Shown here: positions 34,279 to 41,678 of the stretch, piece by piece
How the letters are laid out: each line of letters opens with the position of its first letter
Position numbering within the stretch: the stretch's first letter is position 1
Origin: an uncultured Spirochaetales bacterium
GTDB lineage: Bacteria; Spirochaetota; Spirochaetia; Sphaerochaetales; Sphaerochaetaceae
Length of the DNA stretch: 64,000 bases
Direction of reading: 5' to 3'
NCBI GenBank assembly: GCA_944388965.1
Contig: CALXKL010000001.1
Location: 186,001-250,000, forward strand
The notes under the pieces: generated by a model
The model's database searches: none
Seen by the model: the letters and a program-made list of their open reading frames with translations, nothing else
What the model was told of the DNA's origin: nothing
Made by a program: the position numbers and the translations under genes

Positions 34279-35436
34279 CTAACAGGTGAATGTCATGAAG
34301 TCCCCCAGTCTGTCCTTCGACAGCAGAGGCGACATGTATGATCTGAACTCGTCGCTGACGCCGAAGCCTCCGGCGTCGATGAATGATGAGGGCATGCACC
34401 GCTCGCAGAGTATCTCGTCGCTGATGTCCACGACGTCGATCCTGCTTCCATACGGCTCGTCGGATGTCCTGGTGATGATGCTCATGGTTCCGTTGCGTCC
34501 TTCGAGCGCCGCCATGGCGCTGGCCTGGCCACATGCATACGCCTCGTCCCTGTCAAGTGCGCTCTGCCATGCGATGGATGAGCGCGAGAGGATGCCGGGC
34601 TTCTCGCTGCGGCTCTTGATGCCCAGCCTCTTCGTGATCGTCTGGCTCAGCTTTGCCGACACGTCGCCGAAGTAGACCGAGCGTCCGACCTGGAACACGG
34701 GGTCGACTATGGGGGTGCCGTCCTTGTAGTGCAGGCCTTCGCTGGCGACGACCACGACTCCACCCTTGGCCGAGTACAGCTCCTCGACTCTTTTCAGGAA
34801 TGCGTCCTCGTCGTAGTCCGTCTCCGGCAGCAGGATCATGTCCGGTCCGGGAACGTCGGCGGTGGAGGCGAGGGCGCTGGCCGCCGTGATCCATCCGGCA
34901 TTGCGTCCGAACGATTCGATGACGACTACATGGATGGGAAGCCCATTCACGTCATACATCGCCTCCCTGACGGATCCCGCCATGTACAATGCCGCACTGA
35001 TGAAGCCCGGACTATGGTCGGTCAGGGAAAGGTCGTTGTCCATCGTCTTGGGAATGCCCGTGACCGTGATGCCATGACCTGCGCATGATCTGGCCAGGCG
35101 CCTGACCGTGTCCATCGTCCCATTGCCGCCGCTTCCGATGACATGTGAAAAGCCCTGGTCGGCAAGGGTGGCTGCAATGTGCTCGTAGTCCTCGTCCTCC
35201 AGATGGTCTCTGCCGCTTCCGATGGCGCTGCCCGGGCTTCGCGAGAGCCTCGAGAGGGCATCCCGATCGAGTTGGGGGAATCTCCTGATGCCATCCTCCA
35301 GCACCTTCGCGATGCCGTAGCGGGCGTAGTACAGCTGGTCGCTTCCAGCTGACTGCAGTGCATCCAGCGCACCGGCAAGTCCGCTGTTGAGCACGGCAGT
35401 GGGGCCTCCGCCATGGAAGAAAAGAACCTTAGCCAT
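34279..35436 (-). CDS. 6-phosphofructokinase (probably PPi-type family)
   Basis: The 385-residue protein opens VLFFHGGGPTAVLNSGLAGAL and has the PFK core. The phosphate-donor loop reads GSGGNGTMDT (101-110), and the catalytic loop GIPKTMDNDL (127-136) carries the Lys typical of pyrophosphate-dependent enzymes, while Gly at position 106 resembles ATP-type enzymes. It phosphorylates fructose-6-P to the bisphosphate. GGAGGTG precedes the ATG. It is the first gene of a four-gene operon that takes GlcNAc-6-P to triose phosphates. The phosphate donor is uncertain. Confidence 0.87.
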   Translation of the reverse strand: MAKVLFFHGGGPTAVLNSGLAGALDALQSAGSDQLYYARYGIAKVLEDGIRRFPQLDRDALSRLSRSPGSAIGSGRDHLEDEDYEHIAATLADQGFSHVIGSGGNGTMDTVRRLARSCAGHGITVTGIPKTMDNDLSLTDHSPGFISAALYMAGSVREAMYDVNGLPIHVVVIESFGRNAGWITAASALASTADVPGPDMILLPETDYDEDAFLKRVEELYSAKGGVVVVASEGLHYKDGTPIVDPVFQVGRSVYFGDVSAKLSQTITKRLGIKSRSEKPGILSRSSIAWQSALDRDEAYACGQASAMAALEGRNGTMSIITRTSDEPYGSRIDVVDISDEILCERCMPSSFIDAGGFGVSDEFRSYMSPLLSKDRLGDFMTFTC

Positions 35437-35643
35437 ATGTCACCTCCATGCAGAGCTCGACAGGTAGATCATGGTTGTGCAAAAATTTGACCTCTCCTCT
35501 TGTCCTCTTTCAGGCTAACACGGGAAATGCCGGTTGGCAAAGGAATAATTCATCCAAATTCTTGGACTGAAAGTGACGGCGTACATCAGACTGTACCGAT
35601 GGTGTCGGCAAGGTGTATCATCGTTCCTGCAAGGAGGGCCGTG

Positions 35644-36156
35644 ATGCAGTATGTGATGGACGGCAAGACGCCGTTGGGGGAAGTGCTCATGGCGGCTGAC
35701 GAAGAGGGGCTTGCTGGTCTCTGGTTCGTTGGACAGAGACATTTCGCTCCATTCATCGACGGCAATGCCATACGACGCGATCTGCCGATATTCGACGAGG
35801 TCCGCCAGTGGCTGGAGGACTATTTCTCAGGTAACACGCCGACACACTGTCCCGTTTTGCATCTCATGGGCACACCGTTCCAGAAGAGGGTATGGAGCAT
35901 TCTATGCACCATACCGTATGGTCAGACCATGACTTATGGCCGGATAGCCGCTCTTGTCGCATCGCAGGAAGGGAAAGACCATATGTCGGCACAGGCCGTC
36001 GGAGGCGCGGTCGCCCGCAACCCTGTCTCGATCATCGTCCCCTGCCATCGCGTGGTTTCTTCACATGGAAACCTTACCGGGTACGCCGGAGGACTATGGC
36101 GCAAACGCCGCCTTCTGGAGCTGGAAGGGGCGATTGCCGCACAGGGCGCTCTGTGA
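35644..36156 (+). CDS. ogt: Methylated-DNA--protein-cysteine S-methyltransferase
   Basis: The 170-residue protein has the C-terminal alkyltransferase domain with TPFQKRVWSILCTIPYGQTMTYG, then the acceptor cysteine in SIIVPCHRVV and the NLTGYAGGLWRKRRLLELE ending. It removes O6-alkyl groups from guanine in a suicide reaction. I chose ATG 35644 because AAGGAGG lies about six bases upstream. Confidence 0.93.
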   Translation: MQYVMDGKTPLGEVLMAADEEGLAGLWFVGQRHFAPFIDGNAIRRDLPIFDEVRQWLEDYFSGNTPTHCPVLHLMGTPFQKRVWSILCTIPYGQTMTYGRIAALVASQEGKDHMSAQAVGGAVARNPVSIIVPCHRVVSSHGNLTGYAGGLWRKRRLLELEGAIAAQGAL

Positions 36157-36164
36157 ATGCGTGG

Positions 36165-36788
36165 TCATGCACCGTTGTGTGCGAGTTGCCCAAGTGACTC
36201 GAGATACCTCTCTGCATTCAGGTATTCGACTCCATCCAGCTCTCCGTCCTCCCCACGATAGATTACGTAGCGTCCGGTTATGCGGCCATAGCGGAACTCC
36301 GTCTGGGCGCACTTGTGCTCATCTTTGAGGAAGCGTATCTGCGAGACATCCATGGTCGTCGAATGTTTTATCTCGAATATTCGACATGAGATGTCAGATG
36401 GGTCATGTATGACCATGTCGAACTCTCCGACAGGAAATTGTATGGTGAACACTTTGCAATTCCCCATGGCAAGCGAAGTCTCCATGAGTATGATGTCCTC
36501 CATCATCCGTCCTAGTACCGTAGTGCGGATTCGTGAGCTGACTTCGGCCTTGGTCTTGGCTGGGAGATTGTCGAAGAGGCGATCCTGGATCAGGCTCTCA
36601 AGCAAGGCCTCCACCTGTGCATGTCTGAGGCCTGGCTGTGTGATGACTGCTCTCGCCCCTGACCTGTCTGAGGAGGTCATCCTTCCCTGGGTCAACATGG
36701 ATGAGGCTTCCCAGATTCCGGCATCCATCGCCTCCAGGATCAGGCTCACGTTCGTCAGGACGTTTGAAGAGGCTGTGGACCATGTCAT
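36165..36788 (-). pseudogene. 3' fragment of a DUF4143-type AAA ATPase gene
   Basis: About 200 codons match the C-terminal nuclease-like part of archaeal-type AAA ATPases with DUF4143: VFTIQFPVGEFDMVIHDP, then CRIFEIKHSTTMDVSQIRFLKDE and a YVIYRGEDGELDGVEYLN ending. The N-terminal ATPase with Walker motifs is missing; upstream the frame runs into the YczE-like gene and its hairpin. It is a truncated remnant next to the toxin-antitoxin remains. Confidence 0.7.
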
Positions 36789-36897
36789 GCCTCCGGTACG
36801 CCCCGAAGAGGTCGATCTGTCCAGAGGTGCGTGAGATCCCATGGCATCCACATCGCAGCGGACAGGCATTCTGCCAGGTCCTCTGGAACAGTGATGA

Positions 36898-36929
36898 CCA
36901 GGCTGCCGGCATCGTCGTCGGCAGCCTGG
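36898..36929 (-). terminator. Perfect hairpin after the YczE-like gene
   Basis: CCAGGCTGCCG pairs perfectly with CGGCAGCCTGG over 11 pairs with a ten-base loop, five bases after the stop of the membrane protein. The T-tract is poor. Confidence 0.55.
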
Positions 36930-36933
36930 CTTG

Positions 36934-37614
36934 TCATTCGAAGACCTTCCTGAAGCCCAGTCCGTCGACAAAGTCGAAACGCCTGTCGAACCAGCTGGTG
37001 CATCGTCCGATCAGCCAGCCGTTGAGCAGGGCGCAGAACACCGTTCCCAGCTTGACGCCCTCGAAGCGACCGAAGCCGATGAAGATGAACGACATGGCGA
37101 TCGCCACGAGACAGCTGCAGCAGTCGTAGACGGTCTTGGTCCTGTTTATGTTCCAGCCGTACTTCGAGGACAGCTCCTTCACGAACAGCTCGTATGCCTC
37201 AGGCGAGATGTAGGTCTTGAACAGGAGCGACACCCCGGTTGCACATACCAGCATGCCGACGAGGTAGAACGCCGTCCTTGCGGCGATTCCCTCCCCGGGG
37301 ACTATGGCCACCAGGGCGATCATCAAATCCAGCACGGTGCCGTATATGAATGCGGTGACGAAGGAGAACAGATATCTTCGGCTGAAGTGGTGCATCACAA
37401 GCGCCAGGACGATGATCAGCAGAGCCTGGAGGCAGTATTCGGCCATCCCGAACGAGAACCAGCCCAGATACTGCAATACCTTCAGATGGACCAGATAGGC
37501 AGGGGCGACCACCATCGACATCCCATAGTCGGCCCTCTCCATCAACGCCGTACCGAGTGCGAGCGCCACAATGCCGAAGGCATATGCCGCCTCCGTGAAG
37601 AATCTCCTCTTCAT
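36934..37614 (-). CDS. YczE/YyaS/YitT-like membrane protein
   Basis: The 226-residue protein has five or six predicted membrane spans and opens RFFTEAAYAFGIVALALGTA, LMERADYGMSMVVAPAYLVH, typical of the YczE/YitT group (DUF6198-like). The function of the family is not established. AGGAGG precedes the ATG. It stands alone and ends at a perfect hairpin. Confidence 0.8.
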   Translation of the reverse strand: MKRRFFTEAAYAFGIVALALGTALMERADYGMSMVVAPAYLVHLKVLQYLGWFSFGMAEYCLQALLIIVLALVMHHFSRRYLFSFVTAFIYGTVLDLMIALVAIVPGEGIAARTAFYLVGMLVCATGVSLLFKTYISPEAYELFVKELSSKYGWNINRTKTVYDCCSCLVAIAMSFIFIGFGRFEGVKLGTVFCALLNGWLIGRCTSWFDRRFDFVDGLGFRKVFE

Positions 37615-37793
37615 CGACAGATCCTCCTGAAAACTGACGTTTGGTACAGAAACGGCAAAAGATGAGATTCACAGGTGGACGGAACGTGCACTCCGGATGG
37701 TTCCAGCCTGCTGTTCCACCATGACTGGAAGATAGCATGCAAAGAGGGAACGAATCCATATCGATCCGGACCTCTGACGGCCAGAACAGGTCA
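37615..37793. other. Intergenic stretch without a recognisable gene
   Basis: I see nothing convincing here apart from the upstream region of the YczE-like gene. Confidence 0.4.
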
Positions 37794-38057
37794 CTATGGG
37801 GTCCTTGTCCTGATCAGTTCAAGAATGAGCCGATCATTTGCAATCCGCTATATCAGAAGCCAGTCAGGTTCTATATGACACTCTCTCATGCCCTTGTAGT
37901 TTCGTGAATTCTGCAATTGATGATCCCGGATTCTTTCGGGAAGGGTTCTCCTCACATAGAAGGGTGATCACCTATTCCAGCTTCTCCGGCCTGCGCCTCT
38001 CTTTACGGCGAGTTCGTAATCCTTCTTGAACTGACCAGTGAATTCCGGTTTAAGCAT
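37794..38057 (-). pseudogene. Decayed YafQ-family mRNA interferase toxin
   Basis: From ATG 38057 the frame reads MLKPEFTGQFKKDYELAVKR, the usual YafQ opening, but stops early. Pieces continue in other frames: VITLLCEEN, then RDHQLQNSRNYKGMRECHI, EPDWLLI, a TAG in place of the next Tyr codon, and NDRLILELIRTRTP. At least two frameshifts and one nonsense codon are needed to explain this. The ATG overlaps the end of the DinJ gene by eight bases, the normal dinJ-yafQ arrangement. Confidence 0.85.
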
Positions 38058-38322
38058 CGAGAGCCTCCATCAGCTCCTTCACGCTGTTGTATGGGCCATA
38101 CATGTCTCTGCCGTTTTCTGCGTCATCCATTGCCTTGTATGTGATCTCATTGGGTTCATCCAACTTGACTTCAAATGGAAGTCCATGGCACCTGAGAGCC
38201 TGACGATGGAAAATGCCGGTTGCCGTGCTCAGATCCAGTCCTAAAGATCTGAAGAGAGTAGAAGCCTCTTCTTTGGGCTGTGGCTCTATGCGAATCGTAA
38301 GATTGCTTTTCTTCGTCTGCAT
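38050..38322 (-). CDS. dinJ: DinJ/RelB-family antitoxin
   Basis: The 90-residue protein has the DinJ pattern: an N-terminal ribbon TKKSNLTIRIEPQPKEEAST, a helix pair LFRSLGLDLSTATGIFHRQA and a toxin-binding tail ITYKAMDDAENGRDMYGPYN. It would normally neutralise YafQ, but its partner gene is a pseudogene. AGGAG precedes ATG 38322. The same frame is open upstream from a GTG at 38385 with its own GGAGG and would add a zinc-ribbon-like segment. Confidence 0.87.
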   Translation of the reverse strand: MQTKKSNLTIRIEPQPKEEASTLFRSLGLDLSTATGIFHRQALRCHGLPFEVKLDEPNEITYKAMDDAENGRDMYGPYNSVKELMEALDA

Positions 38323-38413
38323 ATTATTCTCTCCTGAGCATGTTGTAGACCCCTTGAGTTCTTTTCCACGGCAATATGGGCACACTTTGGTTCCTCCTTC
38401 CAATAAAGTGCCA

Positions 38414-38668
38414 TCAATAGATATCCTTCCTGTGGCCTATCTTGAGGGCGGAGATCAAAATCCTCTCATCCTGAATCTCGCAGATCACCCTGTAATCGCC
38501 GACACGATAGCACCATAGACCACGCATGTTTTCGACAAGAGCTTTTCCTCGGCTTCTGGAATTTCCAAGAAGAGAGACTTCATCCATGTAATCCAGAATC
38601 CTCTTCTGCATGGTCTTGTCGAGTTTTCTGAGCTGTTTTCTCGCCGTTTCGGTGTACTCGATTCTCAT
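38414..38668 (-). CDS. RelE/ParE-family toxin
   Basis: The 84-residue protein is a type II toxin of the RelE superfamily: RIEYTETARKQLRKLDKTMQ, then LRGLWCYRVGDYRVICEIQD and ILISALKIGHRKDIY with the C-terminal Arg/Tyr pair expected for mRNA cleavage. Its ATG overlaps the antitoxin stop (ATGA). Confidence 0.92.
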   Translation of the reverse strand: MRIEYTETARKQLRKLDKTMQKRILDYMDEVSLLGNSRSRGKALVENMRGLWCYRVGDYRVICEIQDERILISALKIGHRKDIY

Positions 38669-38898
38669 AGACCAAGCTCTTTCCTGATCTCATCGGACGA
38701 GTAGGTCTTTTCCTTGCCTGCCCTGACACGTTCCCTTATGTCTACAGCATCGTATATGTCTTCTATATCCGAGAGGTAATCCTCCAGAAGAGTATTGTAG
38801 TAGAAACCAGAGCTGCGTTTTGTCCTCCTGGCCAATTCGTCGACTCTCGCTTTGAGTTCCGGTGTCGTTCTGAATGTGACGGTTGCAGTCAATGCCAT
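38665..38898 (-). CDS. RelB-like ribbon-helix-helix antitoxin
   Basis: The 77-residue protein has an N-terminal ribbon-helix-helix (TATVTFRTTPELKARVDELA, then SGFYYNTLLEDYL) for operator binding, and an acidic C-terminal toxin-wrapping segment. It is coupled to the RelE gene. ATG 38898 is preceded by GGAG. The promoter overlaps a palindrome, consistent with autoregulation. Confidence 0.9.
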   Translation of the reverse strand: MALTATVTFRTTPELKARVDELARRTKRSSGFYYNTLLEDYLSDIEDIYDAVDIRERVRAGKEKTYSSDEIRKELGL

Positions 38899-38913
38899 GA
38901 TCCCATCTCCTGA

Positions 38914-38946
38914 ATACAATGTAATACATAGTGTGCATTGTATCAA
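38914..38946 (-). promoter_or_regulatory. Toxin-antitoxin promoter with palindromic operator
   Basis: TTGATA (38941-38946), 17 bases, TACATT (38918-38923) on the minus strand. The arms ATACAATG (38914-38921) and CATTGTAT (38936-38943) form an inverted repeat over both boxes. Confidence 0.7.
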
Positions 38947-39040
38947 GAAAGTCAAAGGATAAGAGCTATGAAAAGCCAGACCCGGACGTCTTGCGGGGTG
39001 CTGTCGTTAGCCGGATTCCCGAAGCGTCACCAGACTTACT

Positions 39041-39075
39041 GAAATAAACGAAAACCAGCCGGTTTTCCCGACTGG
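39041..39075 (-). terminator. Terminator with T-rich tail
   Basis: CCAGTCGG and CCGGCTGG pair with one mismatch around a GAAAA loop (39055-39075), followed on the minus strand by TTTTCGTTTATTT. It closes the AT-rich cassette. Confidence 0.6.
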
Positions 39076-39150
39076 CTTCCGTATCAATGCTGTGGCGTTG
39101 TATGTGTTCACTCTTACCTGATGATACAATCGGGCGAAACTTTCACTGGA

Positions 39151-39175
39151 GTGGCTAAATTCAGCAAAGGGCCTC
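39151..39175 (+). other. Relic sequence resembling a mobile-element end (left of cassette)
   Basis: GTGGCTAAATTCAGCAAAGG resembles GTGGCTAAAATGTCCAAGGG at 41782 in the same orientation; the two bracket the TetR cassette. Confidence 0.3.
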
Positions 39176-39235
39176 GGATTATTTCTTCCGTGTGAATGAT
39201 CTGTTAATTTCTTCTTCCTTGATATGTGACGGAAA

Positions 39236-39261
39236 GAGGCGGGGTAGTGGTGCTCCGCCTC
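39236..39261 (-). terminator. Hairpin after the outer-membrane protein gene
   Basis: GAGGCGG and CCGCCTC form a seven-pair stem with a 12-base loop followed on the minus strand by TTTCC. Confidence 0.45.
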
Positions 39262-39283
39262 CATGTGAGTATTCTTGATTATG

Positions 39284-39799
39284 TTAATATCTGATTCCAA
39301 TTGAAAGCGATGGTGAAAAATAAAAATCACCAGAAAAACCAACGTCTCCTGTATCGAGATCAACACCAAGCATGTCATATCCGAGATTACAGCCGATGAG
39401 TAGCGCAATGGCATTGTTCAGATAATATGTTGCACCAATGTATCCTCCGATTCCAAGATTGAATATTTCTGTACCGATATACTGCCCAGCAAGAGATGCT
39501 CCGATGGCGACATCAATTGACATCGGCACGTTTGAGAGCAGGTAACGATAGCTCGGCCCGACAAGCATTCCGATTGCCATCGACTTGTCTGCCAGATTGA
39601 AATCGGCATTCACCGATATAAGATAGCCGACGGGACAGTCATTGACATAGCCGAAAGTCAGAGATGAAAGACCTCCCATGTGCTCACCATCTCTGAACTC
39701 ATAGTTCACACCCACGCTTGTAAGCCCGTCAAAGGAAGCGAAGGCTGAGCTGGCCGCCACGACTGTGAGAAGTGCGATAATCAAGATTCTCTTTTTCAT
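39284..39799 (-). CDS. Small outer-membrane beta-barrel protein
   Basis: The 171-residue protein has a clear signal peptide (MKKRILIIALLTVVAASSAFA) and about eight alternating strands with aromatic girdles (GVNYEFRDGEHMGGLSSLTF, GYLISVNADFNLA, FYFSPSLSIGIRY), ending in Tyr as many barrels do. The function is unknown. AGGAG precedes the ATG, 18 bases after the small upstream gene, so it belongs to the AT-rich cassette operon. Base composition is lower in GC than the core genes. Confidence 0.8.
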   Translation of the reverse strand: MKKRILIIALLTVVAASSAFASFDGLTSVGVNYEFRDGEHMGGLSSLTFGYVNDCPVGYLISVNADFNLADKSMAIGMLVGPSYRYLLSNVPMSIDVAIGASLAGQYIGTEIFNLGIGGYIGATYYLNNAIALLIGCNLGYDMLGVDLDTGDVGFSGDFYFSPSLSIGIRY

Positions 39800-39817
39800 T
39801 TTCTATCTCCTGTATAT

Positions 39818-40021
39818 TTATTTAATTCTTATTTCCTGTTCTTCTCTCTTGAGCCGCTCTTTAGCCTCATCAAGGCTCTCTCCTTCTCTCAAAAGGTAGC
39901 GGCTGATGAATGAATCCTCTATTTTCGAGAATTCATTCACGACCCCATCCTGAATCTTCTGGAAACCTGTCATGACATCCTCTGCAATCTTCTCATTTGC
40001 TTCTACGGTTTTTGATTTCAT
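39818..40021 (-). CDS. Small conserved charged protein
   Basis: This 67-residue protein has an internal near-repeat of about 11 residues, GFQKIQDGVVN followed by EFSKIEDSFIS, then a charged helix DEAKERLKREEQE. No function is known to me. GGGAGG precedes ATG 40021. It overlaps the upstream membrane-protein gene by 29 bases and precedes the barrel gene. Confidence 0.75.
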   Translation of the reverse strand: MKSKTVEANEKIAEDVMTGFQKIQDGVVNEFSKIEDSFISRYLLREGESLDEAKERLKREEQEIRIK

Positions 40022-40622
40022 TAGTCCTCCCATATAGAATCATTGAGATTCCTGTAGCTGCTATGAAAAGGCATACTGTGCTTCCGCAGATAATATTCAT
40101 CAGTAATGCCCATTCATGATTTTCGTTTCCGAATGAGACTATCATCGAACGCTGGAGGCTGAGCAACGAGGCCGCAACCTCAGCATAGGTGATACACCTG
40201 ATTGTTCTGGGTATCGGCCTGCTGTCGTTTCTGGCATTAACTGCTCTGACAATTGCGAATCCGAGCTTCGTGAAGGTATATGCAGCGACGGTTATCATGA
40301 TGATCTCACCGTGTCCCTTCGTAACCTGTCGTATTGAAGAGACATAGACGATTGCTGCAATCTGCATATCCAGAAGAAGCAGGATGATGCCGGAGAAAAA
40401 CAGTATTCCATGCCCATCCTGGGCAGCTCCATCTTTCTTCCAGAATATGAGAATCCGGAACCGGATGATGCACAGCGGTGCAAGGAATGCAGCCATCATC
40501 AAATACCATTCAGACTGAAAAATCCATGCCAGAGCCAGGTTGAACACCGCATAACTGGCATTGAATACCAACGAAAGGCTGGTTTTCAGGATATCTCTGT
40601 TGACCTGTCTATCTTCAGCCAT
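39993..40622 (-). CDS. Predicted six-helix membrane protein
   Basis: The 209-residue product has about six hydrophobic segments (for example YAVFNLALAWIF, ILFFSGIILLLLDMQIAAIV, LLMNIICGSTVCLFIAATGI) separated by short basic loops. I do not recognise the family. It is the second gene of the cassette operon. Its GC content is well below the window average. Confidence 0.75.
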   Translation of the reverse strand: MAEDRQVNRDILKTSLSLVFNASYAVFNLALAWIFQSEWYLMMAAFLAPLCIIRFRILIFWKKDGAAQDGHGILFFSGIILLLLDMQIAAIVYVSSIRQVTKGHGEIIMITVAAYTFTKLGFAIVRAVNARNDSRPIPRTIRCITYAEVAASLLSLQRSMIVSFGNENHEWALLMNIICGSTVCLFIAATGISMILYGRTNEIKNRRSK

Positions 40623-40654
40623 CTCCAGGATTCTCCCAGCGACATGTCTTTGCC

Positions 40655-41026
40655 TCAGTCTTCAATTCCTTTCACAAGCGGAATGAGCATCAGCAGGATG
40701 ATTATCCCGACAAGGCCGAGGATGATGCCCAGAATCATGTTGTTCCATATCATCGTGAAGCACATGCCGCAGCCAAATATCAGGGTTCCCAGAATACCGG
40801 CGATGACTGTAAGGATCATACGCCCGGAAATCTCGATTGGTGTCTTATTCGTCATTTTCCTGTAGACAATGATTGTCACCAATCCCAGAACTAGACCTAT
40901 GACACCGAATACGATCCCTTGTCTGAATGCATGCCATTCCGGAATCAGTGCCATACACATTCCAAGTGAAAAGAATATGATGCTTATCGTAGTCAGTATC
41001 ATTGTTATGAAAATGCTCTTCTTCAT
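40655..41026 (-). CDS. Predicted four-helix membrane protein
   Basis: The 123-residue protein has four hydrophobic segments (SIFITMILTTISIIFFSLGM, GIVFGVIGLVLGLVTIIVY, MILTVIAGILGTLIFGCGMC, LGIILGLVGIIILLMLIPLV). No family was recognised. It is the first gene of the cassette operon, divergent from the TetR gene. AGGAG lies ten bases before ATG 41026. Confidence 0.78.
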   Translation of the reverse strand: MKKSIFITMILTTISIIFFSLGMCMALIPEWHAFRQGIVFGVIGLVLGLVTIIVYRKMTNKTPIEISGRMILTVIAGILGTLIFGCGMCFTMIWNNMILGIILGLVGIIILLMLIPLVKGIED

Positions 41027-41053
41027 TTCAATTAAACTCCTATAACTCAACAG

Positions 41054-41082
41054 TTGTTGTTTTAATCTGGCTGCACTATACT
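41054..41082 (+). promoter_or_regulatory. Promoter of the TetR gene
   Basis: TTGTTG (41054-41059), 17 bases, TATACT (41077-41082). Its -10 overlaps that of the divergent operon. Confidence 0.6.
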
Positions 41083-41104
41083 TTTAATTGCTGGAAAGGT
41101 ACAA
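41075..41104 (-). promoter_or_regulatory. Promoter of the membrane cassette operon
   Basis: TTGTAC (41099-41104), 18 bases, TATAGT (41075-41080) on the minus strand, sharing the -10 region with the TetR promoter, so the two cannot easily be used at once. Confidence 0.55.
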
Positions 41105-41141
41105 CGACAATTAACAGTACATTTGTTGAGATAAAGGAAAA

Positions 41142-41678
41142 ATGAATACAGCGAACAACAAGAGAAGAAGAGAGACGCTCGAGGTAATAAAGAAGGCATT
41201 TGTGGAGTTGATACAAAACCAGGATCCTGATCAGATCTCAATATCACTGTTGTGCAAGAAAGCAGGTATCAACAGGACAACTTTCTATGCCTGCTATGAT
41301 AACCTCCATGACATTGCGGATTCGATACGCAGAGAGCTTGAGGATAACATGATTGCAATGTATCAGGAAGAAATTGAAAGCAGACAGAGCAGGAGCGATT
41401 ATCTCCGGCTTTTCCGCCATATAAAGGACAATCAGATTTTCTACCGTACATATTTCAAGCTTGGATATGATTCACAGCTTAAAGGCTTTGGATACAACAC
41501 CAAAGCTGCAGAGGAATACTTCGATAATGAATTTATCGAATATCATATGGAATTCTTCAGGGCAGGAATCACAAGGATTATACGGATGTGGCTGGAGAAT
41601 GGATGCAAAGAAAGTCCTGAGGATATGATGGAGATTCTCAGGAGCGAATATAAAGGCAGATTGAGGCCAAACTCTTAA
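41142..41678 (+). CDS. TetR-family regulator
   Basis: The 178-residue protein has an N-terminal TetR helix-turn-helix: ETLEVIKKAFVELIQNQD, ISISLLCKKAGINRTTFYACYDNLHDI (residues 10-60), and a TetR_C_8-like C-terminal domain with FYRTYFKLGYDSQ and a IIRMWLENGCKESPEDMMEI ending. It faces the membrane cassette operon with overlapping promoters and probably represses it. AAAGGA precedes the ATG. Confidence 0.9.
   Translation: MNTANNKRRRETLEVIKKAFVELIQNQDPDQISISLLCKKAGINRTTFYACYDNLHDIADSIRRELEDNMIAMYQEEIESRQSRSDYLRLFRHIKDNQIFYRTYFKLGYDSQLKGFGYNTKAAEEYFDNEFIEYHMEFFRAGITRIIRMWLENGCKESPEDMMEILRSEYKGRLRPNS

Noticed and set aside
39007-39414. 135-codon frame overlapping the outer-membrane protein end
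   Set aside because: Overlaps the real barrel gene in another frame and runs through two hairpins; composition is not protein-like.
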